The notes below the pieces were generated by a model that worked only from the letters and a program-made list of their open reading frames with translations, had not been told where the DNA came from and ran no database searches. From NCBI GenBank assembly GCA_003123965.1, contig NNSL01000486.1:1-13472 (forward strand): a stretch of DNA of 13,472 bases, given 5' to 3'. The first letter of the stretch is position 1, and each line of letters starts with the position of its first letter. The translations under genes were made by a program, and so were the position numbers. This document shows, in pieces, positions 7,632-13,472 of the stretch. Source of the stretch: Balneolaceae bacterium SMO_bin1 (GTDB taxonomy: Bacteria > Bacteroidota > Rhodothermia > Balneolales > Balneolaceae).

Positions 7632-8960
7632 TTACAACGACTTCGCTCCTTTAAATCCTAATTTCATGAGATCCCAGTACGAGGAATGTTCTTTGATGGA
7701 TTCGGCCATCATTTTGCGGGATTTCGGCGTAGGCTCGTTGTCGATCGTGAAAAACTTGCGTCCAAAGTCGCAAATTAAATTCGGCACGTCTTTGAACATT
7801 TGCGGGCTGTGCAGCATGTGCACGGCGTCCTGGAAACTATTCATGTCTTTCATTACAAAGCTTTCATCCAGCGCCTGCCGGTATTCTTTCATGGTTGATG
7901 ACGAATAATCATCACGCTCTTTCGCTTTCACAATTGTTTCGGCTGCCAATATACCCGATCGCATGGCGTAATCCATGCCTTGAATTGCTTTTCCGGCGTT
8001 CATCAGCAAGTTCGCTGCTTCGCCGCAGATCAGCACGCCGTCTTTATAGAGTTCTTTTGGCATGATGCGTTTGTCGCCGGAGGAAACCACGTGCGCAGAA
8101 TATTCAACGACTTCGCCGCCGCGAATAGTATCTTGCACGGCCGGATGTTTTTTAAAATGGTTCAAAATATCGTGTGGACTTTTGCCTTTTTCGCGCAAAT
8201 CTTTCAATCCTAATACCAGTCCAATTGAGATTGTATCGCGGTTTGTATAGAGAAATCCGCCGCCTTCAACGCCATCGGTGGCGTAGCCGATGTACTCATT
8301 GCTCATTCCGCCAAGGCCGCTCAGTTGAAAGCGATCTTCGAGTTTTTCTTGGTCGTAGCGGATAATTTCCTTGATACCGGTTAGTACATGATCAGCGGGT
8401 ACGTAGTCATCCTGCAGGCCCACCTGACGCGTAAGCAAATTGTTCACGCCCTCGGCGATAATCACGCTTTCGGCATGAAATTCTTCTTCACCGGTACGGA
8501 TTCCCACCGCTTTGTCGTCTTCCATCAACACTTCATCCACCTTAATATTTGTGGCGATGAAGGAATCCATCGGGTAATCACTTTCGGCGATGGCGTCTTC
8601 CACTTTGCCGGCCAGCCAGCGATCAAACTTAGACCGCAAAACAACAACCCCAGTGTAGGGCGTTTCTTGGAAGTGAGACGATTTGAAATCAATGGAAAAG
8701 CTTGACTGCTCATCCAGGAACGTGAGGCGCCGTTGCGTGATGTAGCGTTCCCAGCCGGCATCTTCTTCCTCCCAGTAGTTGGGCACGAGCTTGGCTAAAT
8801 CGCTGCCCCAAAGTACGCCGCCCGATACATTTTTTGAACCGGCGAATTCGCCTTTTTCAATGAGCAGAAATTTCATGTTATTGCGGGCCAATGTCATGGC
8901 AGCGGCCAAACCGGCAACGCCTGCTCCAACAATTATACAATCAAACTTTTCGTCTTCCAT
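7632..8960 (-). CDS. fixC: Electron-transfer flavoprotein-quinone oxidoreductase, FixC type
   Basis: 442 residues, matching FixC (about 430) rather than the roughly 600-residue mitochondrial ETF-QO with its fused iron-sulfur domain. The N-terminal Rossmann motif IIVGAGVAGLAAA (9-21) binds the FAD ADP moiety, and IEKGEFAGSKNVSGGVLWG (34-52) follows. The second FAD-contact block, GEAANLLMNAGKAIQGMDYA, is at 313-332; its xGMDYA ending is closer to FixC than to the IKGTHTAMKSG form of canonical ETF-QO. The enzyme takes electrons from reduced ETF and, with the ferredoxin-like subunit, passes them to the quinone pool at the inner membrane, where it should bind peripherally. It follows etfA by 53 bp, with a hairpin between, and precedes the FixX-type gene. 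Direction of electron flow (quinone reduction or bifurcation) is unresolved. Confidence 0.92.
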   Translation of the reverse strand: MEDEKFDCIIVGAGVAGLAAAMTLARNNMKFLLIEKGEFAGSKNVSGGVLWGSDLAKLVPNYWEEEDAGWERYITQRRLTFLDEQSSFSIDFKSSHFQETPYTGVVVLRSKFDRWLAGKVEDAIAESDYPMDSFIATNIKVDEVLMEDDKAVGIRTGEEEFHAESVIIAEGVNNLLTRQVGLQDDYVPADHVLTGIKEIIRYDQEKLEDRFQLSGLGGMSNEYIGYATDGVEGGGFLYTNRDTISIGLVLGLKDLREKGKSPHDILNHFKKHPAVQDTIRGGEVVEYSAHVVSSGDKRIMPKELYKDGVLICGEAANLLMNAGKAIQGMDYAMRSGILAAETIVKAKERDDYSSSTMKEYRQALDESFVMKDMNSFQDAVHMLHSPQMFKDVPNLICDFGRKFFTIDNEPTPKSRKMMAESIKEHSSYWDLMKLGFKGAKSL

Positions 8961-8980
8961 ATTAATCTCGAAATAAAATT

Positions 8981-9002
8981 GGGTCGCAGTTTATCGCGAC
9001 CC
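8981..9002 (-). promoter_or_regulatory. Intercistronic GC-rich hairpin between etfA and fixC genes
   Basis: GGGTCGC (8981-8987) and GCGACCC (8996-9002) form a perfect 7-bp stem around an 8-nt loop. It starts 11 nt after the etfA stop and ends 20 nt before the fixC ATG. On the minus strand the stem is followed by AATTTTATTT, an imperfect U-rich tail. It may act as a leaky terminator or as an RNA-stability element that sets the ratio of EtfBA to FixCX. Confidence 0.5.
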
Positions 9003-9013
9003 TCTGTAAAAAA

Positions 9014-9988
9014 TTATCCTTTAATTTTCTTGAGTTCCTCAATAAATGGAGGAAGCACTTTATACAAATCACCAACAATACCGTAATCAGCAATGTCGAA
9101 GATAGGAGCATCGGGGTCTTTGTTGATGGCCACAATTACTTTGGAATTGGCCATGCCCGCCACGTGCTGAATAGCGCCAGAAATACCCACCGCAATGTAG
9201 AGCTGTGGGGAAACAACTTTGCCGGTTTGCCCAATTTGCAGGCTTGGATCCATGATACCGGCTTCCGTCAATGCGCGTGAAGCACCGGTGGCTGCACCCA
9301 ACGTATCAGCTAATTCGTTGATTAGTTTTTGGCCTTCTTCGTCTTTAGCACCTCGGCCGGCAGCGACAATGGTTTCGGCTTCCGAAAGATCAATTTTGTC
9401 GCCGGATGCTCCAATAATCTCACGCAGCGTTGCTTTAAGCTCGCTTTCATCAAAGCTGAAATCAATATTTACAATTTCGGCATCTGATTCATTTTCTGCG
9501 AGATCGTAGGAGCCGGAGCGAACGGAAACGATAATTTTGTCGCCTTTGGCTTCATTCGAAGATAGTATTTTCGCGGCCATTACCGGGCGCTTGGCTGAAA
9601 TACCGCCATCAATTAATTCAAACTCAGAAACATCAGAAAGAACAGCAGCGTCCTGATTTGCGGCAAGTGCACCCAAGATATCTTTGGTGCTTTCGGTTGA
9701 GGCAAAGGCAAACAAGAACGGATCAGCTTCATTCATAACCGTAGTTAGTGCCTTTAATAAGGGCGTATTCATATGATTTTCAAAGATAGGATCCTCAATC
9801 ACATATACTTTTGAAGGTCCGTACTGCTTCACTTGCTCTACATATTCCGAAGCATTTTTGTCGATGATAACGGCCTCAGAATCATGTCCGTTACTGTTTG
9901 CTAGTTCGGAGCAGTGAGATAATACTTCGAGTGAAGCCCGCTTAATTTTTCCGTCGCTGATTGCAATATGCGTTAGAATAGAACTCAT
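9014..9988 (-). CDS. etfA: Electron-transfer flavoprotein alpha subunit (FixB/EtfA)
   Basis: 324 residues, full length. The N-terminal half is the ETF alpha/beta fold. The C-terminal FAD-binding domain is intact: GASRA (235-239, Arg238 matches human alpha-Arg249 that tunes the flavin), QIGQTGKVVSPQLYIAVGIS (251-270), GAIQHVAGM (His275), and INKDPDAPIFDIADYGIVGD (288-307). With EtfB it forms a soluble heterodimer that takes electrons one at a time from acyl-CoA dehydrogenases and delivers them to ETF-QO. It lies 53 bp after etfB in the same direction, and the two are surely co-transcribed. There is no Shine-Dalgarno sequence; the leader is AT-rich. All key FAD residues are present, so a functional subunit is expected. 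Sequence alone does not settle whether it is of the bifurcating class. Confidence 0.96.
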   Translation of the reverse strand: MSSILTHIAISDGKIKRASLEVLSHCSELANSNGHDSEAVIIDKNASEYVEQVKQYGPSKVYVIEDPIFENHMNTPLLKALTTVMNEADPFLFAFASTESTKDILGALAANQDAAVLSDVSEFELIDGGISAKRPVMAAKILSSNEAKGDKIIVSVRSGSYDLAENESDAEIVNIDFSFDESELKATLREIIGASGDKIDLSEAETIVAAGRGAKDEEGQKLINELADTLGAATGASRALTEAGIMDPSLQIGQTGKVVSPQLYIAVGISGAIQHVAGMANSKVIVAINKDPDAPIFDIADYGIVGDLYKVLPPFIEELKKIKG

Positions 9989-10041
9989 GAGAAAATAATT
10001 TTATGATTCAGAAATTTCTTTTTGAGGGATGATAAGAGTGA

Positions 10042-10812
10042 CTAGACTACATTCTCTTCTTCATCAAGCAGCTGCGCCACTTTTTGAGCTATTTCATCCG
10101 GTTCGCCTTCAAACTTCTGGCCGGGTTCGCGTCCCGGTTTTTCCTGATAACCGGTTACGGTAGTTTTAGCCGCCAGCTGACTTTCTTCAACTTCAAGTGA
10201 GTCGAGCTGAACATCTTCCATCGGCTTGCGCTTGCTCTGCATAATGCCTTTCAGGCTGGGGATGCGCGGCTCGTTCATATCATTTGAGCAGGTAACGAGG
10301 CAGGGAGAAGGGAGTTCGATCATTTCCTGTCCGGAGTCGCCCTGACGCTTAACAACCAAATTGTCATTTTCAATATTGAGACCAACGGCGTTAGTGGCAT
10401 ACGGGAGGTCAAGCAATTCCGCGAGCATGCTGCCGGTAAGGCCGGCGTCTGTATCCTGCGACTGCTTTCCGCATGAAATTACATCGTACTCTTTATCTTC
10501 GAAGAATTCGGCCAGAATTGCGGCGTACGAGGCCGAATCAAAATTTTCGGTGCTGTCTATTTTAATGTGCGTGGCTTTTTGAGCACCCATGGCCAACGCT
10601 TTTCGGATGGTTTCTTTTGCGCTGTCAGGTCCAACCAGCACAACCTCAACTTCGCCGCCATTTTCTTCGGTCAATACCAAAGCTTCTTCAACAGCAGAGG
10701 CGTCGTAGGCATTTAAAATCATCCGATTGGTATCCTGAATCAGTTCTTCACCCTTGATCTGGATTGGAGCGTTAACATCAGGCACTTGCTTTATACAAAC
10801 GTAAAATTTCAT
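10042..10812 (-). CDS. etfB: Electron-transfer flavoprotein beta subunit (FixA/EtfB)
   Basis: 256 residues, normal length. It opens MKFYVCIKQVPDVNAPIQI, then NAYDASAVEEAL (34-45), the nucleotide-phosphate loop CGKQSQDTDAGLTG (114-127), and the signature NEPRIPSLKGIMQSKRKP (180-197). In that loop Leu187 corresponds to the Leu195 anchor of human ETF, which docks into the dehydrogenase partner. Canonical EtfB binds AMP; bifurcating EtfB binds a second FAD at the same site. The C terminus is very acidic. It is the first gene of the electron-transfer run, and 139 bp before it hold a candidate inverted-repeat operator (10859-10899). The start is the only ATG that gives the standard beginning. Confidence 0.96.
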   Translation of the reverse strand: MKFYVCIKQVPDVNAPIQIKGEELIQDTNRMILNAYDASAVEEALVLTEENGGEVEVVLVGPDSAKETIRKALAMGAQKATHIKIDSTENFDSASYAAILAEFFEDKEYDVISCGKQSQDTDAGLTGSMLAELLDLPYATNAVGLNIENDNLVVKRQGDSGQEMIELPSPCLVTCSNDMNEPRIPSLKGIMQSKRKPMEDVQLDSLEVEESQLAAKTTVTGYQEKPGREPGQKFEGEPDEIAQKVAQLLDEEENVV

Positions 10813-10858
10813 ACGAAAAACTATTTACCGTTAATAAGATTTTTTGTGCAGAAATAGA

Positions 10859-10899
10859 GCGATTGAATATACAAAACCTAAATATAAATATTGAATCGC
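10859..10899. promoter_or_regulatory. Long imperfect inverted repeat upstream of etfB (possible operator or hairpin)
   Basis: Arms 10859-10870 (GCGATTGAATAT) and 10888-10899 (ATATTGAATCGC) are complementary at 11 of 12 positions, around a 17-bp AT-rich spacer. The element lies 46 bp upstream of the etfB start and 52 bp past the stop of the DUF4835 gene. It could be a two-half-site operator for the electron-transfer operon or a weak transcription end; no U-run follows the stem on the minus strand, which argues against a classic terminator. Confidence 0.4.
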
Positions 10900-10951
10900 G
10901 ATGTTAGATTAATTAATGAAAAAGACTGGAAATTAATTCAATAGACCGTAT

Positions 10952-11857
10952 TTATTGCAGCTTGCTGTATTCGTTGAGATGCGTGGGGTCAATTTCCGAC
11001 AAAATGGTGTAAGCTTGTTGACGCAAATTAGGATCAGCTTCTTGGAAAACGGAGACAATTTCGCGGTACTTGGCATTAAAAAATGTATCAAATAATAAGG
11101 TGCTGGTAGTTTGCTGCTGAGCTTTCTGAATCATTTGCAGCGCCTCAATTATTTTTTCCCGGGCTTGGGCGGGGTTTTGAAGAAATTGGTCGAGCCCCTG
11201 GCGATGATACACATAAAAAGCGCGGCGCAGCGGTTCAAAATTTGGGTTCAAAAGGTCGGCCATAAGCTGGGCGCGATTGCGGGGTACGCTGGCTGTGCGT
11301 TCCCAACCCGTTGAGGAACTCGACTGCGCTATTGATACCAGGTTTTGAGCTTCGGAGAAGTGAGGCGTGCCCCCAAGCTCGGAAAAGGTGTCGTAATCAA
11401 ACCCGATAATAACGTAGGCGTAAAAATCGAGCAGGGTGGTGAGGGCGTTGAACTGCAGTTCATCGCGAACCAGGCCTTGATTAGGTGAATAGGTGAAGGT
11501 CCAGTTTTCATCATTGTACAGAAAAACGGTGGTCTGGCGGGGCGAATTATAAATAGGGCGCAACGATCGGATGACGATGCTGGCGTCAAATGTGTAGTCA
11601 TTACTGACGCCAAGCAGCGTAATTTGAATAGTGGCATTAATTTGCTCCTGCGATTGAAAGTTATCGTTCGTCCACGTATTATCACTCAAATAATTTTCGA
11701 GCCGCTCGGCAAAGCCATTCAGGTAGTTAAGCGAAGTATTGTTAATTCGGCTGCGATCTACTTGCACGTTGGCGTTGATTTCCTGAGCTTGCGCCGAGAC
11801 AAAGGAGAGGCCCATTAAAAAAAACAGAATAACCGGGAAGACTAACACGCGATCCAT
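10952..11857 (-). CDS. DUF4835 family exported protein (type IX secretion PorD-like)
   Basis: 301 residues from the ATG at 11855-11857. An upstream in-frame ATG at 11903-11905 would add 16 charged residues in front of the signal peptide and overlap the divergent gene, so I prefer the shorter form. Signal peptide 1-24 (cleavage near AQA). The body has the DUF4835 landmarks: FAERLENYLSDNTWTNDNF, RPIYNS, the FYAYVIIGFDYDTFSELGGT block, GWE...NRAQLMADLLNP, then LRRAFYVYHRQGLDQF and KIIEALQMIQKAQ near the C terminus. Databases link this family to type IX secretion as PorD, but its biochemical role is not established. It is expected in the periplasm or at the outer membrane. It is divergent from the PorV/FadL-like gene, with only 39 bp between the preferred starts. 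The family call is strong; involvement in secretion here is inference. Confidence 0.85.
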   Translation of the reverse strand: MDRVLVFPVILFFLMGLSFVSAQAQEINANVQVDRSRINNTSLNYLNGFAERLENYLSDNTWTNDNFQSQEQINATIQITLLGVSNDYTFDASIVIRSLRPIYNSPRQTTVFLYNDENWTFTYSPNQGLVRDELQFNALTTLLDFYAYVIIGFDYDTFSELGGTPHFSEAQNLVSIAQSSSSTGWERTASVPRNRAQLMADLLNPNFEPLRRAFYVYHRQGLDQFLQNPAQAREKIIEALQMIQKAQQQTTSTLLFDTFFNAKYREIVSVFQEADPNLRQQAYTILSEIDPTHLNEYSKLQ

Positions 11858-11896
11858 GCGTTGGCTGCGTTTTCTTACATTTTCATTTTCTGCCAC

Positions 11897-12739
11897 ATGA
11901 TACAAAACAGTTTCAACAGATACAGTAAAACGGGGGTACTATTACTGATATTTTTTGTGCTAGCAAGTGTGAATGCTCACGCGCAGGCTACACTCGGGGC
12001 CCGATCCATAGCACTGGGGCAGGCCACCACTGCCTTGCCCAACAGCCAATGGGCCACGTTTGAGAATCCGGCAATGATGGACCAAGCTCGTCCGTCGGTT
12101 TCTTTTTTCGGTATCCGTTACTATGGGCTTGCCGAATTGACTGATTTAGCAGCGGTAGTAACTTATCCTACTAGTATTGGAGTTATCGGAGGGGGCGCGC
12201 ATCGCTTTGGCGATGACCTGTATAATGAAAGTCGCATACGTGTTGGTTATAAAAATGCTTTTCAGAATTTCCATTATGGTGTAGCAGTCAATTACAGCCA
12301 CGTAGTGCAGGGCGGCGGGTACGGTTCGGTGGGCGCGCTGGGTATTGATGCCGGTATTGCCGCTCGCATTACCAACGGACTTTGGCTGGGCGCGAAGGCA
12401 ACTAATATCAATCAACCAAAATATGGGCAAATCAATGATATAGATGAGAACCTGCCGCGTAATTTAAGTATTGGATTTTCATATCACCTGTCGGAAATAG
12501 CACTTTTAACCACCGATGTGATAAAAGACGTCAATTTTCCACTTGCGTATCGTGGTGGGGTAGAGGTGCAAATGATTGAGAATTTATTTGCACGGGCGGG
12601 TATTACAACGGCACCTCAGACGTTTTCGGCCGGATTTGGATATAATTCGGTGCTGTGGGGCATCAACTTGGTGGTGCAAAAGCACGAAAATGCAGCACTG
12701 GGATACAGCCCGGGACTCGACCTAAACATTTCTTGGTAA
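11897..12739 (+). CDS. PorV/PorQ-like (FadL-superfamily) outer-membrane beta-barrel protein
   Basis: 280 residues from the ATG at 11897. A TTG at 11861 would extend it with residues that spoil the signal peptide. Signal peptide 1-29 (hydrophobic 13-25, cleavage near AHA-Q). The mature start, ATLGARSIALGQATTALPNS, followed by WATFENPAMM (52-61), is the N-terminal hatch pattern of the PorV/PorQ/UPF0164 group with its NPA motif. After it come alternating amphipathic strands rich in Gly and Tyr, ending LDLNISW with a terminal aromatic residue, as outer-membrane barrels usually have. PorV itself is a type IX secretion shuttle of about 390 residues; this one is shorter and closer in size to PorQ or to uncharacterised FadL-like pores, so neither role can be claimed. 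The helix-hairpin-helix gene starts two bases after its stop, so the two are translationally linked. Confidence 0.75.
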   Translation: MIQNSFNRYSKTGVLLLIFFVLASVNAHAQATLGARSIALGQATTALPNSQWATFENPAMMDQARPSVSFFGIRYYGLAELTDLAAVVTYPTSIGVIGGGAHRFGDDLYNESRIRVGYKNAFQNFHYGVAVNYSHVVQGGGYGSVGALGIDAGIAARITNGLWLGAKATNINQPKYGQINDIDENLPRNLSIGFSYHLSEIALLTTDVIKDVNFPLAYRGGVEVQMIENLFARAGITTAPQTFSAGFGYNSVLWGINLVVQKHENAALGYSPGLDLNISW

Positions 12740-12741
12740 CT

Positions 12742-13472
12742 ATGCGAAAGGTATTTTTGCTTTTTGGAGTGATGGTCTTGAGCAGCAGCTTTGCAGCTCA
12801 AGCTCAGGTGAAAGATTCTACGCGTAGTGAGGTGCAGCGCGATCTTGAGAATGCGCTCGAATCTTTTGATCCAAGTGACCCCAACCTTGATACTGAACAG
12901 CTGACCCAAATTTTGCAGGATTTGGCCTCCAATCCGCTAAATATCAATCGATCAACCACCGATAATTTATTAATGATACCGGGGGTCAATCTGCAGCTGG
13001 CACGAGCAATTGTTCGTTATCGCGATGAGGTTAAACCTTTTGAAACTATAGATGAACTCCAGGAGGTCAGTGGTATTGGCCCGGCCACATTGGAGCGTAT
13101 GCGTCCGTATGTTACAGTGGGATCGGGTCTGGAATTGAGCCGCGAGCTTTACACCGACTACCGGTATTGGACCAGCGGCGGGCGCTTCGAAGCTTTTTCT
13201 CGATATCAACAAACCTTGCAAGATCAAGTAGGTTACAACAGAGCAGACTCAGAGGGGGGCTACCTGGGCAGCCCCATACAGTATTATCAGCGTTTCCGTT
13301 ACCGAAGTGATCACCTGTCGGCAAATTTAACCCAGCAAAAAGATGCCGGAGAGCCGTTTGCCGGGAATACAGGGTTCGACTATAATTCATGGCATTTGCG
13401 CTTGAGGATAATGGCAAGCTTACGGGAACTGGTAGTGGGTTGATTATGCACTTTATTTTGGTCAGGGACTGG
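12742..13472 (+). CDS. Exported helix-hairpin-helix protein with beta-barrel-like body (3' end missing, frameshifted at the end)
   Basis: The ATG at 12742 gives a signal peptide (1-22, ending AQA-Q). A linker follows, then a ComEA-like tandem helix-hairpin-helix region at 66-124: LNINRSTTDNLLMIPGV, LARAIVRYRD, and FETIDELQEVSGIGPATLER. In other proteins such HhH pairs bind DNA without sequence preference. After residue 130 the chain turns into Tyr- and Arg-rich alternating strands typical of an outer-membrane barrel. The uninterrupted frame stops at 13443, but single-base indels near 13395, 13427 and 13440 hide the true path. Corrected, it reads HFALEDNGKLTGLVVGDY then ALYFGQGL, which fits a barrel, and it continues past the window. 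The complete protein is probably several hundred residues longer. It is co-transcribed with the PorV/FadL-like gene. Function is unknown; a role in surface DNA binding or uptake is only a guess. Confidence 0.78.

Noticed and set aside
11858..11905. Longer start for the DUF4835 protein at 11905
   Set aside because: It would put 16 mostly charged residues before a good signal peptide and overlap the divergent gene's start.

Overview
The window looks like chromosomal DNA from a Gram-negative member of the Bacteroidota/Rhodothermota/Balneolota assemblage. Three things point there: a TonB-dependent receptor with an N-terminal carboxypeptidase-regulatory-like domain, a DUF4835 (PorD-like) protein next to a PorV/FadL-like outer-membrane protein, and the near absence of Shine-Dalgarno sequences in AT-rich leaders. 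A Balneolota-type marine heterotroph is my best guess, but this is inference from protein families, not an rRNA call. I see no rRNA, tRNA, CRISPR array, transposase or phage gene.

Layout. (1) 1-913, plus strand: 3' end of a gene for a helical-repeat plus cyclophilin-type prolyl isomerase. (2) 910-1425, minus: a secreted histidine phosphatase, convergent with gene 1 and overlapping it by four bases. (3) 1587-4382, minus: a large TonB-dependent receptor with its own intrinsic terminator and no SusD partner. (4) 4661-10812, minus: the metabolic core, transcribed etfB, etfA, ETF-quinone oxidoreductase (FixC type), FixX-type ferredoxin, acyl-CoA dehydrogenase, glutaryl-CoA dehydrogenase. (5) 10952-11857, minus: a DUF4835/PorD-like exported protein. 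(6) 11897-13472, plus: divergent from it, a PorV/FadL-like beta-barrel followed two bases later by an exported helix-hairpin-helix protein that runs off the window.

How the core works. Two flavin dehydrogenases oxidise acyl-CoA esters. One is a clear glutaryl-CoA dehydrogenase giving crotonyl-CoA; the other is of the short-chain/AcdA type. Their electrons pass to the EtfAB heterodimer, then through FixC/FixX to the membrane quinone pool. The order etfB-etfA-fixC-fixX is exactly fixABCX, so a flavin-based electron-bifurcating role is possible, although the attached dehydrogenases favour the ordinary beta-oxidation direction.

Most notable anomalies. The second acyl-CoA dehydrogenase has a one-base deletion that cuts off its catalytic glutamate. 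The last 80 bases carry three single-base indels in the helix-hairpin-helix gene; both cases are probably sequence errors. Two REP-like repeat units lie in inverted orientation between the fixC and fixX genes. Hairpins or palindromes sit upstream of etfB, between etfA and fixC, and upstream of the receptor. I found no clearly novel system; the least understood module is the PorV-like/HhH-barrel pair at the right end.
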